A stretch of 64,000 nucleotides of DNA from Morinoia aosen (lineage: Eukaryota; Arthropoda; Malacostraca; Amphipoda; Talitridae), in assembly GCA_030386875.1 (NCBI GenBank), contig CM059571.1:25972355-26036354 (forward strand). Reading direction: 5' to 3'. The notes under the pieces are model-generated. The model was given only the letters and a program-made list of their open reading frames with translations. It was not told the DNA's origin and made no database searches. This document shows positions 22,737 to 32,749 of the stretch, piece by piece; position 1 is the first letter of the stretch; each line of letters opens with the position of its first letter. The position numbers and the translations under genes are program-made.

Positions 22737-24179
22737 GCGATTCGAACTCACATTCGCATAAGTGTTACCCGAAGATCAAGTTCTCCGTGAAGATAGTTTT
22801 GAACAGTATTAAATCCTGATGTGTAACGGAGGAAACCATCAACTGTGGCAGCCACAAGAAACGACCATTGTATTCGGCGTTAGCATACCGAAAATTGTGC
22901 TACTGAACGCAGACACCCAAATCAGTATATTGCTCCACCACAATTCACCACTCAGAACAAGAGTTTTGATATATGAAGCCGGCGACGAAGTGGAATTAGT
23001 CTTCGAGATCAAGATCTGCGCCTTCCCAGCGGCAAATAACCAATAAATGAACAATTGTGCTAATTTTGGAAGTGCTAAAAAAAACTTTAAGTCATCAACA
23101 ATTTATTGTAGACTGTGTTGCAATACTTACTACGACAGTGTGACTGGCTGTACCAGAGGAATTGTATCAAAAACTGTAACCAGTGATAAGTGATACGTAC
23201 TACGATTTAAAAGTATCAATAAAATCGTGCAACACCAGTCACGAATATTCCCAGCTCTTCAAACAGCAACAACATCGCAGCAGCAAGGCAACGTGAGCCG
23301 CAGCTGTCTTCAGTTTTTTTTACACAGTTAAGTCTTTTGTGAAAATTTTTTTTTCTTTGTTTGTGCTATCTCGCTCTGTCCCGAGCAGCTAGTCTTCTTT
23401 GTTGCACTTATTGCCGTGGCTTTTTTTTTACCACGCCCGCTTCCTGTACAGCTGAAATCGCTGAGTCGCAGTTTGCACTCAAAATCAGTTGCATTCTGAG
23501 AGTTGTGAGAGAGACACGTTGTCCAACGAATCTGGAACGTAGCAGTTTACCAGTCTTTCACTTCAATTGTAACGTACGTGTCAAATTTTAATTGCCATTT
23601 GAATAGGAGTGTTAGTAGAAGTATGTGATTCACCTCGATTTCAATTTTTGAAGCCTTAATGTGATAGAATTTCACGTTCTTTGCTGTTGAGGAGCAATAT
23701 TTTTTTTATCGCCTTGTCGTAAGCCTCGGCATTCACGAGCACTCTGCACGTTTTATTAAGAAATCACAAAGATTTGCACTGATTGTGGTGTTTGGAAGTG
23801 CTACTATTTACTGAATTTAATTGGAAGTATTGTTTACGTAATTTCATTAGCGTTATTGATGACTAGAAATTAACGCTAGTTCATTTTCTATGTAGTTGTA
23901 CGTATTAGAAGCTACTGTATTCCTAGTTACTATTTGTGATTATTAATTCAAGTGGGATTATTAATTTTTTGTGGTTCTTCAAGGTGTGTGTTTCATTAAT
24001 TTTTGGGTGTTGTAAATGCATTTACGGTGTTTATTATCATTCTAACTGTTTTTAGGGTGTTTATTATTATTCTCGGAGTACGATATTAATTTTTGAATTA
24101 AATTGGAGTGAATTCTGGTATTGAATTGTTGATTTTTAGTGGAATAGGGAATTCCTATCTGACTTAAGCAAAACAACAC
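22737..24179 (+). other. Long untranslated leader of gypsy element
   Basis: About 1.44 kb between the primer binding site and gag. It contains a 75-codon frame at 22,819-23,046 and another at 23,361-23,591, neither with recognisable motifs. Packaging and splice-donor signals would be expected here, but none can be assigned from sequence alone. Confidence 0.5.
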
Positions 24180-25652
24180 ATGTCGGATTTCTCTGATTCC
24201 TTGGACAGTGAGGACGAAGTAGTACGAAATAAACCTACTGTAACTAAATACGGACGAGTGAGTAACCCAGTAGTTAGCAAGATGACGACTCCTAACACAG
24301 CGGCTCCTAACACAGCAGGGCCTAATGCTAGTGCTGGACCTAGTAATGTTAACACGACACAACTTGCACGTGACATTGCTGCAAATCTCAATGTTCCTTC
24401 TGTCGGTACAATAATGACTAATGCCGAGCTTCCTACGTTCCGTGGAAGACGTAGATTACATGATGGGGAGTTCCTAGAGAACAAAACATTCTCGACACAT
24501 ATCCAAAATCTTAAGGCCTATATGAGCCTGTTGCCAGATGCTACTAGTGATGAGCGTAGAAAAGAATTTTTGGTACGTTCTGCAAACAAGAACATCGGCG
24601 ATTTCAATAGTGTAGTAACTAAGTTAGTAAATACCGATTTGAATTATTCTTTCGATCAGGTAGTTCAGATTCTAGAGGACATTTACGTTTCGAAAGGAGA
24701 GAAAAGTATCCATGCTTTAGCTTGCGATCTAAATGAGTTGAAGTTAGTTAAAAATAATGCACTTGCTGCTCAGATCGTGAAAGCATTTTCAAAAATAAGG
24801 AAGCTAACAGAGAGTATTCTTAGTTCAAACTCACTCGGGTGGCAGCGCCACGCTTATTTCCAGAACTGCACCACGCAGGCTGAGTTAAAAAAATTCGTAG
24901 GCGACAGCATGTCGTACAGTCTGGCGTTGGGGGTTCTAGGTCCTTTATTTGATGAGACGTTCGCTAGAAAAATTTTTGAAACACAATTTTCGACTGCAGA
25001 GGAGCTGTTAGCCAAGTTAATTTCCGCGGTGCGAAGCCAGAGCGAGTCTAAGAAAATACTAGCGCAAAAGTATCCTGTCAGACAGGAGAGCGAGAGTTAC
25101 GTAGGTGAAGTAACTAGTGAATTCGAGGAAGTTTTGGAGGAGCCAGATCAATTCCAAGAGAACGAAGTGTACTACGGAAGTATAGGAAATTACCGTAGGA
25201 ATTTCCGATCAGGGGCACGTAGGATTGTACCTAGGCCCTGGCTCGCACGGAATCCTCGCTCAAGAGGTAGAGAGTTTAACAGTTATGTAGGAGATAGAGG
25301 AAATGGATACCTAGAGTGTAATATGATGAAATCAGATAGTAGTAGTTCTGGTTCTGTACAATTCGCAGGAAATTCAGGAAATTCAGGAGGAAATTCAGGA
25401 ACGAAAAAACCAGGATTCCCGTACTGTAGCAGTTGTTCGACAGTAGGGCACTTCGAGTGCAGATCTCAAAGAGGATCTCAAATGCCGAGGGGATGTTTCG
25501 CCTGTGGTGGAACTCACGTAGTAAAAAATTGTAGAGCGAGCGGTTCGGAAGTCCGTAACTATAGGGCGTATTTACGCAGTAGGGGTAGCACGAACCGTGG
25601 GCAAAGTGAAGTTCATTGGGCGGAGTGCAAGTCAAGCGATTTTTTAAACTAG
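24180..25652 (+). CDS. gag: Gag of gypsy element (490 aa)
   Basis: Forms the virus-like particle and binds element RNA. The central part (TFSTHIQNLKAYMSLLPDAT) looks like a retrotransposon capsid region. Two small zinc knuckles near the C-terminus bind nucleic acid: CSSCSTVGHFEC at residues about 416-427 (CX2CX4HX2C) and CFACGGTHVVKNC at 439-451 (CX2CX3HX4C), both with spacing that departs from the standard CX2CX4HX4C. It ends ...SDFLN at a TAG at 25,650-25,652. The last codons overlap a T TTT TTA slippery site, so a fraction of ribosomes should continue into pol. The frame is intact. Confidence 0.93.
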   Translation: MSDFSDSLDSEDEVVRNKPTVTKYGRVSNPVVSKMTTPNTAAPNTAGPNASAGPSNVNTTQLARDIAANLNVPSVGTIMTNAELPTFRGRRRLHDGEFLENKTFSTHIQNLKAYMSLLPDATSDERRKEFLVRSANKNIGDFNSVVTKLVNTDLNYSFDQVVQILEDIYVSKGEKSIHALACDLNELKLVKNNALAAQIVKAFSKIRKLTESILSSNSLGWQRHAYFQNCTTQAELKKFVGDSMSYSLALGVLGPLFDETFARKIFETQFSTAEELLAKLISAVRSQSESKKILAQKYPVRQESESYVGEVTSEFEEVLEEPDQFQENEVYYGSIGNYRRNFRSGARRIVPRPWLARNPRSRGREFNSYVGDRGNGYLECNMMKSDSSSSGSVQFAGNSGNSGGNSGTKKPGFPYCSSCSTVGHFECRSQRGSQMPRGCFACGGTHVVKNCRASGSEVRNYRAYLRSRGSTNRGQSEVHWAECKSSDFLN

Positions 25653-28600
25653 GTGAAGGTAGTAAGGGGGAGTTGAAACAGATTGAGCCCGAGGTATTTA
25701 ACGGTACTAACCTCGTAAAACTAGAGACCGTGGCAAAGGTTCCAGATGCAACCGAGATAACCAAGTCGTATGTTGACCCTTTATTTCAATGTAAAAATAG
25801 ATATAACTTGTTGCAAGAAAAAGAGCTTGAGAATGATCATTATCAAGACAAGACTGTGGAATCATATTTTTCGGTATCCGTTGTAAAAAATGTTAACAAA
25901 AATGATGCTGGTTTAATATCATTCAAGGATTCCAACAAACCGACCATTATTCTCAAAAATAATGACCAGTATTTAAGCGCTTTGCTCGACAGCGGCTCAG
26001 ACAAGTGTCTTCTGAGTTTCAGACAGGTTAAAAATCTAAGTGAGGAAGTAAAGCCGAGTAAATTAAGAGTGAAAGGCGTGAACGGAAAAAGTGACGTCAC
26101 TGGTGAGGTGGAGTTAGCTATTAAAATCCCCGGCACTAGTAGAGTAATTAAAACAAGCGCACTCATCATCAAGGAGGCGAAATTCAAATATGACCTGATA
26201 CTAGGTCGAGACGTATTAACAAATGCAATAATTAACTTTAAGGACAAAGAACTTCTTTGGAATGATATTTCAATTCCTTTTCAAGATTTAAATATGGAAC
26301 CATTGTTAAGTAGAGAAGTAGTAATGAGAAAGATAGTTAACAGCGACTGTCTGTTGTCTGAGATTGCTGTTGCGAGGAAGAGCAACAGGAGGTTAAAAAT
26401 TGATGACTGCAGCAGGAAAAATGATGACGGCGGCAGAAACAATGCTGACTGCAGGAGAAAAAATGCTGACTGCGAGACAATGAGAGCTGCGGTAGCTCAG
26501 GCACAGACAATGAGTACGAAGCAATTAATCGTTCATTGCAATCAGGCTGAAGTGCCTGGGAATTCACTTAATGTCATTTATGGCTTCCTTAAGAAACCAA
26601 TTGTAGGAGAATACGTCATTCAGAAAAGATGTCTTGATAATGGTGCTCTTATAGCTGACTCAATTGTTCAAATAAATGAAGACGGTGTGGTACCGATTAT
26701 GGTTTTGAATCCAAGTGATGAAACAGTGTATCTCTCTGAGAATTCTATGCTATGTCATGCGGAATTAATAGGAGCTAATGAGATTGAGAGCGAAGTATTT
26801 TTAACAAATGTGGAAAAAGCGCTCAGAGATGCTAGTGATGTTGAAGTAAATGCTGTCGCGGGGTCGGGTACGACTAAGGTTGTTTCGTCAGGTGGTGGAA
26901 TTAATGCCATAGTCGATAGTAAACTTGAGTTGGATGCTGATACTCGTGGCAGAGGAGAAATTCTTGCTGATGACAAGAAGTTAGATGTTAATGCAGAAGT
27001 AAATGTAAATTTATTAAGTGGAGAAAGTGGAGAAAAGGAGTTACGACGTGAGTTAACAGTAAATGACATTTCATGTACGGAAGAAGACATTCAATTACCT
27101 TTAGTTAATTTGTTAAATAAATTTAGAGATGTGGTGACTTTAGAAAACGAACAAATAGGAGTAACGAATATTTTGAAGCATCATATTCAGTTGAAGACTG
27201 ATGCGCCTGTGTTAAATTTAGCTCCCTACCGCATACCTCATAAGTACCAAGAAGAGGTAATGAGAATAACCAACGATATGCTCGATCAGGGAATAATAGA
27301 GGAGTCGTCCTCTGACTTCAATTTCCCTGTCATTGTAGTTAAAAAGAAATCGGGAGATTTACGGCCCGTTATCGACTTCCGTGCTTTGAATAAAGTTTTG
27401 ATTAAACATTCTTACCCAATTCCCCGCATTGACGATATCCTAGCAACGTTAGGAGGTAATACGTGGTTCTCTAACCTTGATTTGCGCAGTGCATTCCATC
27501 AAATTGAATTGGAAAAAGAAAGTAGGAAGTATACTGCTTTTAGCGTCAATTACCGTAAGTACCAGTTCTGTAGGGTACCGTTCGGACTCTCAACGAGTCC
27601 GGGAATATTTCAAAAACTCATGATATCAGCGCTCTCACCCATTTTGGGAAAGCTCGCGTTTGTATTCCTCGATGACATCTTGGTATTTTCTAAAAATAAA
27701 ACTCAACATTTAACTGATATAGAAATGGTGCTTAAATTGCTGCGAGCCGGTAAATTATCCTTAAAGCTTGAGAAATGCCATTTCTTTAAAAAAGAACTCG
27801 AGTATTTGGGCCATATCATTGCCGCAGATGGAATTAAATGTAAATATTCAAAAAAATTGCAAGAATGCCGAGCGCCAACAAATGTTAAAGAATTACAACA
27901 GTTTTTAGGTTTGGCGAATTATTTTCGCAGCTTCCTACCAAATTTCGCTGAAGTAGCAAGTCCCTTGTACAATCTTTTGAGAAAAAATGTAGTTTACACT
28001 TGGACTAACGAATGTCAAAAGAGTTTTGAGTTTCTGAAATCGTTATTGACTTCTGACACAGTTCTGAGACATCCCGACTATAACAAGGACTTTCATGTGT
28101 TTACTGATGCTTCCAACTCAGGAATAGGTGCTGTATTAATGCAAGCGGATGATTCAAGCGACAAAATTCTAAGACCCATAGCTTATTATAGTAAAAATTT
28201 AAACTCCAGCCAGCGTCGGTACTCGACTACCAAAAAAGAATTCTACGCGATACACGCTGCCTTAAAGCATTTTAAATACTTAATTACAGGATATACGGTT
28301 CGCGTCTACACCGACCACCGTCCTCTTGCACCATTGTTTAATAAAAAATTACCTGAGGACACTAACATGGCTCGCTGGTGCATAGATGTAAATTCCCTTG
28401 ACCCGGTTGTAAAATATCTGCCTGGTAAAGAGAACGTTGTGGCAGACTATTTAAGCAGGTTACCTGTTAATAACGAGAAATTAACTCTTAAAGAACTAAA
28501 TTCTTGTGATGATTTGGAAGTCGCATTTGAATCAGAAGTTTGTGTTGTGGAGACTCGAGCACGACACAAACGAACGACAAGAAGCGAGGTAGTTGACCTG

Positions 28601-29929
28601 CCCGCGACTCGAGACGATGCTGACAGTGCAGCAGACAAGGGCGCTAGACCCGCGCTGATAGACTACGTGCCGACTGAAGCTGAAATATCTTGGACGATTA
28701 AGGAATTTATCGACGAACAAAACAATGACGTTTTCTGTATGGGGCTTAAGAATGCTTTGTTGCATGACAGTGTTTCGACTATTCCTGACTTAGATAAATT
28801 TCTAGTGTTAAATAATATTCTTTATAGACGTAGAGAAATCGATAATCGACCAAGTACAATTTTGACTGCAGTCGTTCCTAATTCATTAATGAGTAAAGCT
28901 ATCCTAGCGATCCACAGTTTATATCATGTCGATTACAAGCATACCTTGTTTAAATTTAAGTTAAAATATTGGAATCAATTAGAGAAAACTTTTGTGCGAA
29001 AATTTGTTAGCGATTGCGAAGTTTGCAAGATCATTAAAGCGAGACCTTCAGTCCCAATTAAAATTTTAACAGCTCCAATAGCCACAGAACCTTTCGAAGT
29101 TGTATCAATTGATCTGCTTGGGCCACTTAAAGTAACTGATAATGGAAATAAATATATTCTAGTGGTGATTGACCTTTTCTCGAGGTTTTGTCGTTTGTAT
29201 GCAATTTCAAATCGAAATACAGAAACAGTGATTTCTTGTTTAAGCAGCTGTTTCTCATTACTAGGTTACCCTAAGACGCTCATTTCAGATAATGCTTGGG
29301 AGTTTAAATCAGTGGCTCTCAAACAATTTGCAAAATTACATGCCATTTCAAAAAGAGAAGTTTTGGCTTACAGCCCACATTCTAATGCAATTGTGGAACG
29401 CAACAATAAAAAAATTACGAATCTGTTGAAGCTCTATATTAATACACTTGTTAATGTAGAGTGGGACCAATTATTGGAAGTAGTAGAAAATGCCTTGAAT
29501 AATTCTTTAAACTCTACTATTGGCGAAACACCAAGCTATATAATGTTCAATCGCGATACGTGTGCATATTATCAGTCTGACAGTTTCGATTCAGTAATTT
29601 ACAGTTTTGATGAAGAAATAGATTTAGTGAATATTAGAGCTAGAGAAGCCGTTCGAACAGTAGAAAATGTACGAAATTTAATTATTAACAATACAACAGA
29701 GCGAAATCTCTATAGAAACCTTAAGCGGCGCAATAAGGATATTCACGTGGGTGATAGAGTCCTATTAAGGAATCATAACAAGACCCATAAACTTGAATTA
29801 ACTTGGATTGGTCCAGCAGTAGTCCAAAAGGTTAAACGTAATTACGCTGATATTAAAATTGGATCTAAAATCGTTAGAAGTAACCTTAATCATCTTTTGC
29901 CGCTCAAAAAGGTAAAATCTGTGAGTTAA
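25616..29929 (+). CDS. pol: Pol of gypsy element: protease, RT, RNase H, integrase
   Basis: An open frame of 1437 codons, -1 relative to gag, expressed through the frameshift at 25,640-25,646; the ATG at 25,616 is probably not used. The aspartic protease has LLDSGSD (Asp at residue 125) and ILGRD. The RT has VIDFRALNK, NLDLRSAFHQIEL and FLDD at residues about 684-687. The RNase H has FTDAS (Asp about 831). The integrase has an HX3H...CX2C finger (HSLYHVDYKH, CEVCK) and the DDE acids in SIDLLGPL, ISDNAWEF and VERNNK. A short GPY-like tail ends LNHLLPLKK. No chromodomain is seen. All catalytic residues are present, so the enzyme set may be functional. Confidence 0.95.
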   Translation: MGGVQVKRFFKLGEGSKGELKQIEPEVFNGTNLVKLETVAKVPDATEITKSYVDPLFQCKNRYNLLQEKELENDHYQDKTVESYFSVSVVKNVNKNDAGLISFKDSNKPTIILKNNDQYLSALLDSGSDKCLLSFRQVKNLSEEVKPSKLRVKGVNGKSDVTGEVELAIKIPGTSRVIKTSALIIKEAKFKYDLILGRDVLTNAIINFKDKELLWNDISIPFQDLNMEPLLSREVVMRKIVNSDCLLSEIAVARKSNRRLKIDDCSRKNDDGGRNNADCRRKNADCETMRAAVAQAQTMSTKQLIVHCNQAEVPGNSLNVIYGFLKKPIVGEYVIQKRCLDNGALIADSIVQINEDGVVPIMVLNPSDETVYLSENSMLCHAELIGANEIESEVFLTNVEKALRDASDVEVNAVAGSGTTKVVSSGGGINAIVDSKLELDADTRGRGEILADDKKLDVNAEVNVNLLSGESGEKELRRELTVNDISCTEEDIQLPLVNLLNKFRDVVTLENEQIGVTNILKHHIQLKTDAPVLNLAPYRIPHKYQEEVMRITNDMLDQGIIEESSSDFNFPVIVVKKKSGDLRPVIDFRALNKVLIKHSYPIPRIDDILATLGGNTWFSNLDLRSAFHQIELEKESRKYTAFSVNYRKYQFCRVPFGLSTSPGIFQKLMISALSPILGKLAFVFLDDILVFSKNKTQHLTDIEMVLKLLRAGKLSLKLEKCHFFKKELEYLGHIIAADGIKCKYSKKLQECRAPTNVKELQQFLGLANYFRSFLPNFAEVASPLYNLLRKNVVYTWTNECQKSFEFLKSLLTSDTVLRHPDYNKDFHVFTDASNSGIGAVLMQADDSSDKILRPIAYYSKNLNSSQRRYSTTKKEFYAIHAALKHFKYLITGYTVRVYTDHRPLAPLFNKKLPEDTNMARWCIDVNSLDPVVKYLPGKENVVADYLSRLPVNNEKLTLKELNSCDDLEVAFESEVCVVETRARHKRTTRSEVVDLPATRDDADSAADKGARPALIDYVPTEAEISWTIKEFIDEQNNDVFCMGLKNALLHDSVSTIPDLDKFLVLNNILYRRREIDNRPSTILTAVVPNSLMSKAILAIHSLYHVDYKHTLFKFKLKYWNQLEKTFVRKFVSDCEVCKIIKARPSVPIKILTAPIATEPFEVVSIDLLGPLKVTDNGNKYILVVIDLFSRFCRLYAISNRNTETVISCLSSCFSLLGYPKTLISDNAWEFKSVALKQFAKLHAISKREVLAYSPHSNAIVERNNKKITNLLKLYINTLVNVEWDQLLEVVENALNNSLNSTIGETPSYIMFNRDTCAYYQSDSFDSVIYSFDEEIDLVNIRAREAVRTVENVRNLIINNTTERNLYRNLKRRNKDIHVGDRVLLRNHNKTHKLELTWIGPAVVQKVKRNYADIKIGSKIVRSNLNHLLPLKKVKSVS
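25640..25646 (+). promoter_or_regulatory. -1 ribosomal frameshift site
   Basis: TTTTTTA sits so that the gag frame reads T TTT TTA AAC TAG, a standard X XXY YYZ heptamer and the same heptamer used by HIV-1. Slipping back one base joins gag directly to the pol frame (SDF-FKLGEG) just before the gag stop. No downstream RNA structure was evaluated. Confidence 0.85.
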
Positions 29930-30672
29930 AAAGACGAATTCATTGGACTATGTGACGTGCTAACTAATCGACGAGTAATATTACCCTTTTACCATTTTTA
30001 ACCTTTTACCGTTGTTTTACCGTTGTTTATAAATAATGTTAAGAGATATAATAATAATTTTAGAAGCGTTTTCTTGGCTATATGCAATATGCTTGCATTC
30101 ATATTATTCTCAGTAATCAATGCGTTGTGTTTTAATATGTTAATCTTAATGTTGCTTTATGCTCAAGTAACTTGATGTAAATGTTAGACATTTACCCCAG
30201 AGGAATTTGTACTGTCTCGTCTAGCTGTCGCTAAGACGTTTCATTAAATTTTTAATTGAATTCACTCAGACATTCGTATTGCTAAATTGACAGTTTTAAT
30301 CATGAACGATGCGCCGACGGCGAATTGCAAATCGCTGAGGTTGCTGTTCACCTTGCGAGATGGGTTGTTTTGACGCTGCGGCCGTATGCTGCGGTCTCGC
30401 GCCGAGCTATTTTTGTTCCGTCGGAATGTCCGGCAATCAGCAAATTTAGATTACATTCGTGAGAAAGGCGGCTTGTCACCGGAGGTAATTTTTTTTCAAT
30501 ACGATCAGCGTTTATTTTCTTTATGCGAGACTGTCGTGGTTGTTTAATGACTGTTGTCAGGCAACCGAGATCTGATACCAAATTATATGTTGTATTTATT
30601 TTTATTTTGTAACGGCCATGCTAATAGTTTCTGTATCTGTTCCTTGCAGCGCATGCGCGGGACGAATCATCC

Positions 30673-30903
30673 ATGGCTGAAGCGTTCGAGAGCGAGGCGG
30701 TCGCGGGTGCGGCGACGACTTTCGCTGGAAATGACGATTTTCTGGTCCTCTGCACGACAGTGGCGTTTGACCAAAGGTTTAATAACATGGAGATCGCGCT
30801 GATAGTGATCCTCATCCTATTTTCGACGTTAGGACTCGCCATGATTCTTCATTGTCTTCGGAGGAGAGCAACGATTTTACTTAGTCTACGAGATCAACGT
30901 TAA
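30673..30903 (+). CDS. Small membrane-protein frame downstream of pol (76 aa)
   Basis: The frame has an acidic N-terminus (MAEAFESEAVAG) and one strongly hydrophobic segment (MEIALIVILILFSTLGLAM) followed by basic LRRR. It lies in the position where some gypsy-type elements carry env. A good splice acceptor, ctgttccttgcag, ends at 30,649, 23 bases before the ATG, so a spliced subgenomic RNA could express it. An overlapping frame in another phase also starts nearby. It is far too short to be an envelope protein and shows no known family, so it may be an accessory protein, a relic or chance. Confidence 0.4.
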   Translation: MAEAFESEAVAGAATTFAGNDDFLVLCTTVAFDQRFNNMEIALIVILILFSTLGLAMILHCLRRRATILLSLRDQR

Positions 30904-32463
30904 GAACTTTAGTGATACATTTACCTCAAGTTGAAAAATGAAAAGGTTGAAAAATTTTATTGAATTAGTTGAAAATTTATTAATCAGAAAATTTATAAGT
31001 GTTAGATTTTAAATTATTGGAAAATTTACTGAAAATTTATTTATTGAAAATTGATTCGAAAATTGGTTTGAAAATTTTGAAATATTGGCGCGCAGTGATT
31101 GCAGGAAATGCAAATCGCAGGAAACACGCGATAAAATATGCGCGCAGTGTTCTCTTTAATGTATTTTTAAATCTATTTAACCCATGTGTTTAATTTAAGT
31201 ATACTGGTTAAGTAGCCGAATATTGACGCAAAAATTTTAAATTAGCACATGCTGTATTGTTTTGGTGTTAGGGGTGGCATTTCTGAGTTGAATATGTTGT
31301 GTTTTGATTACATTTTTTTTTAAATTGGGTGACAGTTCGAAATTCGAACATGGCGGATTTTAAAAAATGATTCATTGCGACTTTTTATTTTTGTTTGGTT
31401 TAAATTTTTCTAGTGGAAATATTATGCCAAAAAACACATAAGGTATTTGCGATGATGCAACGGGTGAATTTTTTTTTAATTGATTGTGGTAGGTTGTGTT
31501 AAAAATATTAAAATGGCGTTTCAATATGACCCTTTTACACCGTTCTTCACGGCTGTCGGCGTGCTGATTATATTTAAGCACGGTAAGTTAGTTGCTTTGC
31601 TTCTTTGCATATTTTTCATTGCTTTGCTTTTTGCTTTTAGTTATTAAGTTTTTTTTATGATGACATGTTTTAAATTTTGTGTTGAAAAAGTACTAAACGT
31701 GGTTGAATCCTTTTCTTAAAGGTTGATTGAGGTAATGAGTTACGAATTTTAATGAGTTGAAAAAAGTTTTAACATTTTAGTTGAATGCGGTTTTGCTAAA
31801 ATATTATTTTTCTGCGGTGAATTAATTTTATTTTTTTTAGTGTTCTAAAAAATTTTTTTTTTTGGCTTGTTCCTTAAGCGGGTTTTAGCGTTCCGTTATT
31901 TTTACCATATAGATAACCTAACTGATTCGGCAGGGGGTGAATGGGTAAAAAGCATTTTTTCTAGCATGCGTTTTACCTATAATCTGTTTTGCTTGCGTTT
32001 AATCTTTAATCATAAGGGTGTTAGCGGTTTCTCCTCAACAGTTTGACTTGCTCTTTTACTTTAACAGTTTTACTGTGCGTGTTAGTTAAAGGCTATTAAG
32101 CCTAATGTATCGAAGTTTTAGAGCGAGTGTGTACGTATTATGTTCGCGAAGTTACCCTCGTTTTGCTTGTTTTTCTTGAAGTATAAAGTGGTTGGTGAAG
32201 TTGATCTTGTTGATAGGTTGATTTGAGATTGATTTAACGTAATTGATAACGATTTACGGTCTGTTTGGTTGAATTAACTTCATAATGTTATTTGATTTGG
32301 AATTGTCATTCAATTTGTCAATTAATTGTCATTCATAAATTTTTTTTCTCTCGTTGTATTTGAGCACGCTAGTTGATTGCGTGGCTTCTGAGCTTTTGAT
32401 TAGTATGCCGATTTGAATTTCGAGTTAAACGTTTTGATTATGGTACTCGCTCACCAGTTGCGT
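30904..32463 (+). other. Non-coding 3' part of gypsy element
   Basis: About 1.56 kb of T-rich sequence between the small membrane frame and the polypurine tract. Around 30,930-31,080 there are repeated phrases like gaaaatttatt. No protein is recognised, so no env gene can be claimed. Confidence 0.6.
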
Positions 32464-32475
32464 GAGGGGGGGGAA
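32464..32475 (+). other. Polypurine tract of gypsy element
   Basis: GAGGGGGGGGAA lies three bases before the 3' LTR, where second-strand synthesis would be primed. Confidence 0.9.
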
Positions 32476-32478
32476 CTA

Positions 32479-32651
32479 TGTGCGGCCATCTCCGCACATG
32501 TCTGTATTCCGCGTCGTTCTGTATCTGTACGACACTTATATAAAGGCTGCTAATGTCGAAGCCAGTTGCTCAATCTACCGATTCCCATCCTGCTGTCAAC
32601 ACCTAGTGGAATAAACTCGCCAAGCTTCCCCAGTGTTTCTCTGCCCGCACA
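32479..32651 (+). repeat. 3' LTR of gypsy element
   Basis: Same 173 bases as the 5' LTR with no difference seen. It carries the TATA box at 32,537-32,546 and AATAAA at 32,610-32,615. It is followed directly by the target duplication GAGC. Confidence 0.96.
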
Positions 32652-32749
32652 GAGCGCTGCATTAAAGCTATTTTTCATTGATGTTAATACTTTATCAATT
32701 TCATGAACTGAATTAAAGAATAAAGTTTATTTTTTTGTTACAACCAGTG

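Larger units (their letters stand above)
22541..32651 (+). mobile_element. Complete Ty3/gypsy LTR retrotransposon, 10.1 kb
   Basis: Two identical 173-bp LTRs bound an internal region with a primer-binding-site-like sequence, gag, a -1 frameshift site, pol (protease, RT, RNase H, integrase) and a polypurine tract. The 4-bp flanks are both GAGC (22,537-22,540 and 32,652-32,655). Identical LTRs and open gag and pol indicate a very recent, possibly active insertion. It lies in the 17-kb intron of the receptor gene, antisense to it, inside remains of LINE copy B. A long leader (1.47 kb) and a 2.5-kb stretch after pol with a small membrane-protein frame are unusual. Confidence 0.96.

Noticed and set aside
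22719-22760. tRNA gene suggested by GATTCGAACTC
   Set aside because: It is in the primer-binding region of an LTR element, and no cloverleaf could be drawn.
22819-23046. 75-codon frame in the gypsy leader
   Set aside because: No motif, and a shadow frame of similar length on the other strand. Leaders of this length contain such frames by chance.
29930-32478. Envelope gene of the gypsy element
   Set aside because: No frame with a signal peptide, furin site and fusion region; only a 76-codon frame with one hydrophobic segment.
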